The translations under genes and the position numbers were made by a program. A stretch of DNA of 64,000 nt, taken from Lachnospiraceae bacterium (GTDB taxonomy: Bacteria > Bacillota > Clostridia > Lachnospirales > Lachnospiraceae). The stretch's first letter is position 1, and every line of letters starts with the position of its first letter. The notes beneath the pieces were generated by a model. That model did not search any database, was not told the origin of the DNA, and was given only the letters and a program-made list of their open reading frames with translations. Of this stretch, positions 53,588-60,866 are shown piece after piece. Where the stretch lies: positions 1 through 64,000 of the forward strand of contig JAGAJL010000023.1 of the NCBI GenBank assembly GCA_017626095.1, read 5' to 3'.

Positions 53588-54832
53588 ATGAAATTTACAG
53601 AACAACCTGGATTTACTTATGTGGAAGGTGGTGTGTGTGCGGCAACAGGCTTTGTTGCAAACGGGCTAAACTGCGGATTAAATCTGAATAAAGAAAAAAA
53701 CGATTTGGCATTGGTATACAGTGAACGTGTCTGCGATACGGCTGCTGTTTATACACAGAATAAAGTAAAAGGTGCACCGATCCTGGTTACCAAAAAACAT
53801 TTGCAGATGAGTGGTAATAAAGCAAGAGCCATTATTGCAAACAGTAAAAATGCAAATACCTGCAATGCAGACGGAGAAGAAAAGGCGGAGCGTATGGCAC
53901 AACTGGCTGCCGAAGCGCTTCGCATTCCGGTCGATGAAGTGATTGTTGCATCTACAGGAGTCATCGGACAGGTTCTTCCCATTGAACCGATAGAATCCCA
54001 TATCGATGAATTGGTTTCTGGGTTATCTGCTGCTAATCACGGAAAAGCGGAATATGCCATAATGACAACGGATACGGTTATGAAAGAAGTTGCCGTAACA
54101 TTTGAAATCGGCGGAAAGAAAGTGACTCTTGGCGGTATGGCCAAGGGAAGCGGAATGATTCATCCCAATATGGCTACTACCCTGAATTTTGTTACAACAG
54201 ACGTTTCTATAGATGTTTCTCTATTACAAAAAGCACTGAGCCGGATTGTCAAAATTACATATAATTGTCTGAGTATTGACGGTGATCAGTCTACCAACGA
54301 TATGCTTTGTGTTCTGGCAAACGGTGCCGCACAGAATCCAAAGATTGATACGGAAAACGAAGATTATGATACATTTTGCACAGCATTGTATTTTGTTTTG
54401 ATGAATTTAACGAAAATGCTTGCAAAAGATGGCGAGGGTGCAACAAAGCTTTTAGAATGTGAAGTGAAGGGGGCTCCCGATCAGGATACAGCCATCGTTG
54501 TTGCTAAAAGTGTCATACGCTCACCATTGTTTAAATGTGCCATGTTTGGAGAAGATGCCAACTGGGGACGAATCTTATGTGCCATCGGATATGCAGAAGC
54601 TGATTTTGATATTGACAAAGTGGATGTTAATTTGGAATCGGAGTTTGGAAATATTGCTGTCTGTAAAAATGGTTCCGGCGTTGATTTCTCAGAAGAGAAA
54701 GCTGCCAAAATTCTGTCTTCCGATGAGATATCTATTCAAATTGATTTACATCAGGGTATCGAGCATGCAAAGGCGTGGGGATGCGATTTGACTTACGATT
54801 ATGTAAAGATAAATGGTGATTATCGTTCTTAA
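53588..54832 (+). CDS. argJ: Bifunctional ornithine acetyltransferase/N-acetylglutamate synthase
   Basis: ArgJ recycles the acetyl group in arginine synthesis: it transfers it from N-acetylornithine to glutamate and, in bifunctional forms, uses acetyl-CoA. The 414-residue precursor is cut by itself before the Thr of MATTLNF; the motif GGMAKGSGMIHPNMATT (near residue 180-196) is intact. Other conserved parts are AVYTQNKVKGAP and SIDGDQSTNDM. Normally it lies with argC/argB/argD; here it stands alone. RBS GAGGAGTAAGG. Confidence 0.95.
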   Translation: MKFTEQPGFTYVEGGVCAATGFVANGLNCGLNLNKEKNDLALVYSERVCDTAAVYTQNKVKGAPILVTKKHLQMSGNKARAIIANSKNANTCNADGEEKAERMAQLAAEALRIPVDEVIVASTGVIGQVLPIEPIESHIDELVSGLSAANHGKAEYAIMTTDTVMKEVAVTFEIGGKKVTLGGMAKGSGMIHPNMATTLNFVTTDVSIDVSLLQKALSRIVKITYNCLSIDGDQSTNDMLCVLANGAAQNPKIDTENEDYDTFCTALYFVLMNLTKMLAKDGEGATKLLECEVKGAPDQDTAIVVAKSVIRSPLFKCAMFGEDANWGRILCAIGYAEADFDIDKVDVNLESEFGNIAVCKNGSGVDFSEEKAAKILSSDEISIQIDLHQGIEHAKAWGCDLTYDYVKINGDYRS

Positions 54833-54870
54833 AATTTGTATTTTGCCATCTTATGATGTTGAGGTCAAAA

Positions 54871-54964
54871 GGTATTTTGCTCCCATGATACCAACGGATT
54901 TCTGCGCACTTTGTGCTCTCGCAATCCTAAAATAGTTGAAATCCGCCCTAATCGGACTACTTTC
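54871..54964 (-). repeat. Dispersed element R1, full-length copy, inverted
   Basis: Read on the minus strand: GAAAGTAGTCCGATTAGGGC, GGATTTCAACTATTTT, AGGATTGCGAGAGCACAAAG, TGCGCAGAAATCCG and TTGGTATCATGGGAG. Between argJ and the LytTR gene. Confidence 0.8.
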
Positions 54965-55058
54965 AAAATCAACACTTATACCATTTAAATTGAATTTCAA
55001 TAGAAAAGTAAGATGCTTGTTACTATGTTAATCTTATAGAATTTAATAGTATTGAGAG

Positions 55059-55108
55059 AAAATCCTCAAAAACAAATGAAATAGATTTGTTTTGGGGATT
55101 TTTTATTT
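55059..55108 (+). terminator. Terminator or attenuator before the LytTR gene
   Basis: AATCCTCAAAAACAAAT (55061-55077) pairs with ATTTGTTTTGGGGATT (55085-55100) followed by TTTTTATTTT. It ends 18 nt before the LytTR ATG and could end argJ-side transcription or attenuate the LytTR gene. Confidence 0.75.
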
Positions 55109-55125
55109 TGAAGGAGGGTTATTAA

Positions 55126-55857
55126 ATGAAGAACAAAAAACAAATACTGGTATTGGACGGGAAGAGCAAGCAACTGAACCGGTTATGCAGGCTGATTGGA
55201 GAAATGTGTGAACATGCTGATGTGTTGCGGACAACGGATTTGGAAGAAGCATATCGGATTATTTTTTGCAGAAATATTGAACTGATTTTTGTCAGAGTGT
55301 TTATGGAGCGCCGTTATGACGATTCCAGAATTCGTTTTATTGAACAGGTAAGGCAAAAAGAAGAAAATGCATTTGTCCCGATTATCGTTATCACAACAGA
55401 TGAAGTAAATATCCGGCATTTTCTGGGAGAACTTCACTGTTTTGGAATTATGGAACCCCAATTTGACCAAAACTATGCTCAGGAACTCATCAAAAATGCA
55501 CTAAAATTTCATAAATACAAAATAGAAAAAAAGTTTGCTTATTTTAAATGCGGTGGAGTAATAAAAAGTGTTCGTATTTCAGAAATTCTTTATATAGAAC
55601 ACCATAAAAAATATGCTATAGTCTATACTTATACGGAACAATTTAGTATTACAAACTGTACCGGAACCGATACACTTCAAAAATTTGGAAATTATGATTT
55701 TATGCTGTGTGCAAAAGGAGTTGTGGTTAATATGAGATGTGTTTCAGGGATTGATATGAAACATCATAAAATCATTTTCTCAGACCGTTCGATTTCTTTT
55801 GGACAGATTTATTATAAAAACATCTGTGCTTATCTGGAGCAAGCCGGAATCCTCTGA
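55126..55857 (+). CDS. LytTR regulator with degenerate receiver domain
   Basis: A 243-residue protein. The N-terminal 125 residues have a receiver-like fold (ILVLDGKSKQLNRL; PIIVITTDE) but the acidic pair is reduced and the phosphoacceptor position reads LIFVRVF, with no Asp, so it probably does not accept phosphate. The C-terminal LytTR DNA-binding domain (residues 138-240: ISEILYIEHHKKYAIVYT, FMLCAKGVVVNMRCVSGIDM) is intact. No kinase is adjacent. RBS GAAGGAGGG, with a terminator hairpin 18 nt before the start. Confidence 0.88.
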   Translation: MKNKKQILVLDGKSKQLNRLCRLIGEMCEHADVLRTTDLEEAYRIIFCRNIELIFVRVFMERRYDDSRIRFIEQVRQKEENAFVPIIVITTDEVNIRHFLGELHCFGIMEPQFDQNYAQELIKNALKFHKYKIEKKFAYFKCGGVIKSVRISEILYIEHHKKYAIVYTYTEQFSITNCTGTDTLQKFGNYDFMLCAKGVVVNMRCVSGIDMKHHKIIFSDRSISFGQIYYKNICAYLEQAGIL

Positions 55858-55884
55858 TGCGGCATCCTTTGATATTTTTGTGGC

Positions 55885-56011
55885 GCACAGCAGGAGAAGG
55901 GTGATAAAAGATGTGATATCAGATATGAAAAAGACATGATAACAGATTTGTGTATATTCATCAAAACCGCCCGAATGATGCTTGATCGGTTTTTGTAACC
56001 CCCTGCTGTGC
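55885..56011. other. Structured gene-free element (possible ncRNA)
   Basis: GCACAGCAGG (55885-55894) pairs perfectly with CCTGCTGTGC (56002-56011) about 107 nt apart. Inside, CAAAACCG pairs with CGGTTTTTG (about 55966-55997). It is the main feature of the 590-bp gap 55858-56447. The rest of the gap has a 17-bp duplication (AAATGTCAAAAATAGCA at about 56195 and 56216) and an R2-related remnant. Confidence 0.5.
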
Positions 56012-56230
56012 AAGCATTATGTCAACCACATAGATAGTGTATTAAAAGTTGGTGGGATTAGGGAGTAAATTTGCACCATGCACATTAGATATATGGCTGT
56101 AATTCCGTTTTATGTTTTGTTTTGGAATCTCAGCCTGTTAAAATATATTTTTGGAAGACAAAAGCTTGATAAAAAATGAAAAAAAGTATCTAAAATGTCA
56201 AAAATAGCAAAATAAATGTCAAAAATAGCA

Positions 56231-56327
56231 TGGTCTCATGTCTGTTTTCAAAACTCAGACTTCGTCTTCAAACAGTCGGAACCGTGCAAAGATATATATT
56301 GGGAACATGAATATGAAAAGGGAAAAG
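56231..56327 (-). repeat. Element R2 remnant, copy D
   Basis: Left part TTTTCAAAACTCAGACTTCG and TCTTCAAACAGTCGGAACCG equals the R2 core in inverted orientation; right part GATATATATTGGGAACATG equals the outer right arm of copy A in direct orientation. The opposite arms are missing, so the palindrome is broken. Confidence 0.65.
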
Positions 56328-56411
56328 TATAAAGAAAAAGTTAGAATGAAAATATAAGATAAAATGTTAAGAAAAAAGTCGGAATGTGTTTTATTCTGTG
56401 AAAATATTTGA

Positions 56412-56417
56412 TATACT
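56412..56417 (+). promoter_or_regulatory. -10 element of the TPR lipoprotein gene
   Basis: TATACT, 31 nt before the ATG at 56448. The -35 is not clear. Confidence 0.4.
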
Positions 56418-56447
56418 ATATTTATCTATGAAAAATCGGAGAAACCA

Positions 56448-57527
56448 ATGATATTAAATAAAATGTATCAATCTAATAGCATACAAAAAAAGCTGCTTTC
56501 CTTTATTTTTTTGTTTTCCTTATTGTTTCTTACAGGATGCGGACAAAAAGAGGGCGAGAATATAAAAGCCGGGTTTGCAGCAATTGAACAATCGGATTAT
56601 ACCACTGCCATGCAGTGCTTTGAGACGGCTGTGGCTGAAGGAGAAGATGCGCAGTTAGCATACCGGGGAATTGGTATGACCTATCTGGGAATGGCAAAAT
56701 ATGAAGAATCCATTGAGGCTTTTGAGACCGCTTTGTCCAACGGTGGATTATTTGCCGGGGATCTGGAACGGGATATCAATTTTTATATGGCGACTGCCAT
56801 GTACAAAAACGGTCAGTATACAAATTCCGGAGAATTGCTGGATATTATCATCGAGAGTGAAAAGGATAATGTAGATGCCCATTTTTTGAGAGGTTGTATT
56901 TCTTTGGAGACCGGAGATTATGAAAATGGTATCTATCATTTTGATAAAGCCATAGAGTATTCCAAAGACCAGCAATCTATTAAAATCCGTATTTTCGAGG
57001 AACTGGCTTCCAACGGATATGATGAAAAGGGGAGTGAGTATCTGACGGGGATTTTAGATGACAGCACTAAGTTAAGTGATTATGAGCAGGGTGTTGTATA
57101 TTTTTATATAAAGGATTATGACAGCGCCAGAAATCATCTGGGTCTTGCCAAGCAGGCCGGCGGAAAAAATATGGGTAGTATTGTATATATGCTGGGAAAA
57201 ACCTATGAGCAGTTAGGTGAATATAACTATGCCAGTGTTTTATATACGGAGTATCTGCAGGATAATATCGGGGATGCCAATATTTATAATCAACTGGGGA
57301 TTTGTCAGTTAGAGCTTGGCGATACGGCATCTGCCATTCAGTCCTTTGAAAGTGGCTTATCGTTGGGAGATCCCACGATGACGCAGACCTTAAAATATAA
57401 TCAGATCTGTGCATATGAACAAGCTACTAATTTTACGAAAGCAAAGGCATTACTGGATGAATATCTGGCCGCGTATCCGGATGATGAAAATGCACGCAGA
57501 GAAGCTGTGTTTTTAAGTACAAGATAA
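56448..57527 (+). CDS. TPR-repeat lipoprotein
   Basis: A 359-residue protein with a lipoprotein signal peptide (basic start, LLSFIFLFSLLFLTGC; lipid Cys near residue 31). The mature part is a chain of about eight TPR repeats, e.g. AGFAAIEQSDYTTAMQCFET, YRGIGMTYLGMAKYEESIEA, AHFLRGCISLETGDYENGIY and YNQLGICQLELGDTASAIQS. It is a surface-anchored protein-protein interaction scaffold with no catalytic part. RBS TCGGAGAAACC. Confidence 0.9.
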   Translation: MILNKMYQSNSIQKKLLSFIFLFSLLFLTGCGQKEGENIKAGFAAIEQSDYTTAMQCFETAVAEGEDAQLAYRGIGMTYLGMAKYEESIEAFETALSNGGLFAGDLERDINFYMATAMYKNGQYTNSGELLDIIIESEKDNVDAHFLRGCISLETGDYENGIYHFDKAIEYSKDQQSIKIRIFEELASNGYDEKGSEYLTGILDDSTKLSDYEQGVVYFYIKDYDSARNHLGLAKQAGGKNMGSIVYMLGKTYEQLGEYNYASVLYTEYLQDNIGDANIYNQLGICQLELGDTASAIQSFESGLSLGDPTMTQTLKYNQICAYEQATNFTKAKALLDEYLAAYPDDENARREAVFLSTR

Positions 57528-57540
57528 TAGATTTCGTAAT

Positions 57541-57688
57541 GAAAATACGCATTTGACTCTGGTATTATACTATGATGTGAATGTCAAAAGTAAATTTTGC
57601 GATTCGCTGATGTATATAGATTGCTACATTGCTATGCAATTCTCGCAACCGCGAAAATCTAATACTAAATTATAAAAGGAGCAGGACA
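57541..57688. other. pyrF leader with R1-like remnant
   Basis: AGATTGCTACATTGCTATGC and AATTCTCGCAACCG (57620-57655) resemble the minus strand of R1. No PyrR-binding loop or pyr attenuator was recognised before pyrF. Confidence 0.35.
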
Positions 57689-58612
57689 ATGATTAATCAG
57701 TTAGTTTCAAAAATTCAAAAAACAGGGGCGCCGATTGTTGTGGGATTAGATCCCATGATGAAATTTGTGCCGGAACATATTCAGAAAAAGGCATTTTCCG
57801 AATATGGAGAAACGCTGGAAGGGGCTGCTGAAGCAATCTGGCAGTACAATAAAGGAATTGTTGATGCCGTTTATGATTTGATCCCGGCAGTAAAACCGCA
57901 GATTGCCATGTATGAACAGTTTGGCATTCCCGGATTACAGGCATTTAAAAAGACCGTGGATTATTGTAAAGAAAAAGGATTGGTCGTCATCGGAGATATC
58001 AAACGAGGCGATATCGGTTCTACTTCAACGGCATATGCGGTAGGTCATCTCGGAAAAGTACAGGTAGGAAGTAATCAATTTTCCGGTTTTGATGAGGATT
58101 TTGTAACGGTCAATCCCTATCTTGGTTCTGATGGTGTAAAACCGTTTATTGATGTTTGTAAAGAAGAAAAAAAAGGTATTTTTGTTTTAGTAAAGACATC
58201 CAATCCGAGCAGCGGTGAATTTCAGGATCGTCTGATTGACGGAAAACCGTTATATGAGCTTGTTGGTGCCATGGTAGATCAGTGGGGATCAGAGGTCATG
58301 GGAGATTCTTACAGCTACGTTGGTGCTGTTGTTGGTGCGACTTATCCGGAAATGGGCAAAGTTTTGCGTGAGATTATGCCAAAAGCTTATATTCTGGTGC
58401 CCGGATACGGTGCACAGGGCGGTAAAGGCAAGGATTTGGTGCATTTCTTCAATAAAGATGGTCTTGGCGCAATTGTCAATTCTTCGCGAGGCATTATTGC
58501 AGCATATCAGCAGGATGCATACAAAGAGAAATATTCGCCTGAAAATTATGCGGATGCTTCCCGTGCGGCTGTGTTAGCAATGAAAGAAGATATTGCAAGT
58601 GCTTTGGTATAA
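57689..58612 (+). CDS. pyrF: Orotidine 5'-phosphate decarboxylase, type 2
   Basis: The last step of UMP synthesis, decarboxylating OMP. The 307-residue protein is the longer type-2 form: APIVVGLDPMMKFVP at the start, the catalytic DxKxxD in VVIGDIKRGDIGSTSTAYA (near residue 100), KTSNPSSGEFQD and VPGYGAQGGKGKDL at the phosphate site. ATG 57689 has AAAAGGAGC upstream; an earlier in-frame ATG at 57629 lies in repeat-like sequence. pyrE is at 63501, so a pyrF...pyrE cluster has been opened by inserted genes. Confidence 0.95.
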   Translation: MINQLVSKIQKTGAPIVVGLDPMMKFVPEHIQKKAFSEYGETLEGAAEAIWQYNKGIVDAVYDLIPAVKPQIAMYEQFGIPGLQAFKKTVDYCKEKGLVVIGDIKRGDIGSTSTAYAVGHLGKVQVGSNQFSGFDEDFVTVNPYLGSDGVKPFIDVCKEEKKGIFVLVKTSNPSSGEFQDRLIDGKPLYELVGAMVDQWGSEVMGDSYSYVGAVVGATYPEMGKVLREIMPKAYILVPGYGAQGGKGKDLVHFFNKDGLGAIVNSSRGIIAAYQQDAYKEKYSPENYADASRAAVLAMKEDIASALV

Positions 58613-58671
58613 AGATTTTGGTGATTGAACCAATTTTTTCTCTGGTATAAAGATTTTTGGTAAATGAACCG
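58605..58671. repeat. Short tandem duplication after pyrF
   Basis: GGTATAAAGATTTTGGTGAT...GAACC is repeated about 37 bp later as GGTATAAAGATTTTTGGTAA...GAACC. The first copy includes the end of pyrF. Confidence 0.6.
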
Positions 58672-58830
58672 ATATTGTAAATAAGAAATGCGGCAGTTCG
58701 TTTAGGTAGATTAATAGTCATTTTTTACAGTGATAAAGTGATGATGGCTGTCGCAAAATGATTTTAAATCAGGTAACTATTAATCAGCAAAAGGATTTGC
58801 TATTTTTTATCAATCAAGGAGGATAAGATT

Positions 58831-59442
58831 ATGTCAAATGTAAGTTCAGTTGGAAGCAATTATACGGATGCATACAGCAATTACAGTGCTTCCAAAACAA
58901 AAAACACAACACAGGCAGAGGAAACAAAAAATACCGGTGGTACAGCTGCGGTATCATTTAAAGCCTCAGCAGAAGGAAGAGCGGCTGTCGGTAAAATGTC
59001 TGATGCTGACCGTGCGGCACTGGTTTCACAGTTGAAAGCAGATGTTCAGTCTCGTACTGACCAGCTTACAAGTATTGTCACAAAAATGCTGGAAAAACAG
59101 GGAGTTGCCATTGGAACGGCTGATGATATGTGGAAAATATTAGCCGGTGGTAATTTTACGGTTGATGCAGCTACAAAAGCTCAGGCACAGGCAGATATTG
59201 CAGAAGATGGATACTGGGGTGTAAAACAGACATCACAGCGTATATTTGATTTTGCAATGGCTTTGTCCGGTGGCGATCAGGAAACGATGAAAAAAATGCG
59301 CTCTGCATTTGAAAAGGGCTTTAAACAGGCAACGTCTGCATGGGGCAAAGAACTTCCGTCAATCAGTAAGGATACCTATGATGCAGTAGAGAAAATGTTT
59401 GATGATTATGCAGCGAGTTTTCAAAGTGATTCCAATGAGTAG
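58831..59442 (+). CDS. Hypothetical protein, DUF5610-like helical C-terminus
   Basis: A 203-residue protein with a Ser/Thr/Asn-rich, disordered start (residues 1-45) and helices after that. The C-terminal part (residues 125-200: QRIFDFAMALSGG, MRSAFEKGFKQATSAWGKEL, SKDTYDAVEKMFDDY) resembles the helical end of DUF5610-type proteins, many of which are linked to flagella. It stands 13 bp before a FliD-C-like gene and is probably cotranscribed. Strong RBS AAGGAGG. Confidence 0.65.
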   Translation: MSNVSSVGSNYTDAYSNYSASKTKNTTQAEETKNTGGTAAVSFKASAEGRAAVGKMSDADRAALVSQLKADVQSRTDQLTSIVTKMLEKQGVAIGTADDMWKILAGGNFTVDAATKAQAQADIAEDGYWGVKQTSQRIFDFAMALSGGDQETMKKMRSAFEKGFKQATSAWGKELPSISKDTYDAVEKMFDDYAASFQSDSNE

Positions 59443-59455
59443 TTCGGAGGTGTAA

Positions 59456-60157
59456 ATGATGGGTATTTCATTTCAAAATGATTATTCTTTTTTGTTTGGC
59501 AATGCAACAAATACCACAACCGGAAATACGTTTTCTTTGTCCGATTATGCCATGATTAAAAGCGGTACATATAAAAAGCTGATGAAAGCTTATTATGCGA
59601 ACACGGATAATAGCTTTGTGAATAGCGTTGCCGGTAGTAAAGTGGCAAGTAAAGATGATACCGTGCAAATCAAAAAGCTGCAGGAAACATCATCTGCCCT
59701 TTCTGATTCGGCAAAGGCATTGTATTCCGAAAAAGGGAAAAAACTGTTTGATGAGGAAAATCGTGATGATCTGGTCAAAGCGGTTTCTACACTTGTTAAG
59801 GATTACAATTCCATGGTTGATGCGGCCAATTCATCAGACAATGATAAGATACTTCGTGCCGGTTCCTCTATGTTGAATAATACTGTTGCAAACTATAAAT
59901 TGTTGTCTTCGGTTGGAATTAGTATTGGATCGGACAATAAGCTTTCTTTAGATGAAGATACGCTGAAAAAGGCCGGTGCATCAGCAGTTAAATCTGTTTT
60001 TAGCGGCGTTGGTTCTTTTGCCTATAAGGTTGATACCTCGGCATCCTATATCAATAGCTATGCAAAGGATGATGCCCTTAAGGCAAGTGGATTATATGGT
60101 GCAAGTGGTTCCTACAGTGCTTATCTACAGGGAAGCACATACAATTCTTTTACATAA
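59456..60157 (+). CDS. FliD C-terminal-like protein without the N-terminal FliD domains
   Basis: A 233-residue protein. LVKDYNSMVDAANSSDNDKI and LSSVGISIGSDNKLSLDEDT followed by LKKA match the C-terminal domain of the flagellar cap protein FliD (HAP2), in which GIxxxxDGxLSLDExKLxxAL is typical. The N-terminal FliD domain is absent and the first 60 residues are Ser/Asn/Thr-rich. No other flagellar gene is in the window. It may be a cap-like or secreted filament-associated protein. RBS GGAGG; two adjacent ATGs (59456 and 59459). Confidence 0.7.
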   Translation: MMGISFQNDYSFLFGNATNTTTGNTFSLSDYAMIKSGTYKKLMKAYYANTDNSFVNSVAGSKVASKDDTVQIKKLQETSSALSDSAKALYSEKGKKLFDEENRDDLVKAVSTLVKDYNSMVDAANSSDNDKILRAGSSMLNNTVANYKLLSSVGISIGSDNKLSLDEDTLKKAGASAVKSVFSGVGSFAYKVDTSASYINSYAKDDALKASGLYGASGSYSAYLQGSTYNSFT

Positions 60158-60292
60158 TTATGTGGGCCATTAGCACGAATACGTAATTCTGATTATCTTA
60201 TTATTCAATTAGCTGACTATATTTTTGATTATTTGGCAATAAAAAGTAATAAAAATGAAATAAGGCGCAATGAAAATGAAATAATAGACAAT

Positions 60293-60341
60293 AAAAATGC
60301 AGTATTCACAAATCAATGTGATGCTGCATTTTTATTTACGT
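60293..60341 (+). terminator. Intrinsic terminator after the FliD-C-like gene
   Basis: AAAAATGCAG (60293-60302) pairs with CTGCATTTTT (60323-60332) with a 20-nt loop, then ATTT. Confidence 0.75.
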
Positions 60342-60366
60342 TGAGATTTTTTTTGTAAATAAATGC

Positions 60367-60375
60367 TGGTATAAT
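60367..60375 (+). promoter_or_regulatory. Extended -10 promoter before the 74-bp array
   Basis: TGGTATAAT, an ideal extended -10. It would start a transcript near 60382, about 55 nt before the tandem array. Confidence 0.6.
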
Positions 60376-60439
60376 GTTAATTTGCTTCAAGTAAAATTTA
60401 AAAAAATACTAATATGATTATATTAGCAGGAAAAGAAGC

Positions 60440-60763
60440 ATGAAAACAGGAAAAAGGCATACCGGAAGAGGGAAGCAAGAAAAAAAGTATGCCCCGGCAA
60501 CAGAAAAAGAAGCAAGAAAACAGGGAAAAGGCATACCGGAAGAGGGAAGCAAGCAAAAAAGAATGCCCCGGCGGCAAGAAAAGGAGCCTGAAAACAGGAA
60601 AAAGGCATACCGGAAGAGGGAAGCAAGCAAAAAAGAATGCCCCGGCGGCAAGAAAAGGAGCCTGAAAACAAGAAAAAGGCATACCAAAAGAGAAGAGATT
60701 AAGAAAAAGTATGCCTTGGCAGCTAGAAGAGAAGCTGAACAGGAGAGAAAAAAAGTCATGTGA
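60440..60763 (+). repeat. Tandem array of four 74-bp units, open in all frames
   Basis: The anchor GGCATACC recurs at 60456, 60530, 60604 and 60678, a period of exactly 74 bp. Because 74 is not a multiple of three, the plus-strand frame from ATG 60440 reads each unit in a different frame yet meets no stop for 107 residues; minus-strand frames are open as well. The possible product is extremely basic. Units carry GGCAT...ATGCC arms (GGCATA/TATGCC in unit 1, GGCATAC/GTATGCC in unit 4), so each may fold as a hairpin. I think RNA or DNA structure is more likely than a protein, although AGGAAAAG would serve as RBS. Confidence 0.8.
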
Positions 60764-60866
60764 AAACAAGAAAATTGTTATGTAAACTTGAATAAAAATC
60801 TATTACAGTTTACTATATTTTAAGAAGAATGTGAGATAAAATTAATTACATATAAAGGAGTTACCA

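Noticed and set aside
57541..57688. PyrR attenuator before pyrF
   Set aside because: No PyrR-binding loop or antiterminator/terminator pair; the sequence is better explained as an R1-like remnant.
60440..60763. CRISPR array
   Set aside because: Four 74-bp units are direct tandem copies with no variable spacers, and no cas genes are present.
60398..60769. Long minus-strand frames rich in Phe, Cys and Leu across the 74-bp array
   Set aside because: They arise because the repeat is purine-rich with few T on the plus strand; no RBS and no family resemblance.
60784..60866. SAM (S-box) riboswitch before metY
   Set aside because: The leader is only about 100 nt of A+T-rich sequence without the S-box core.
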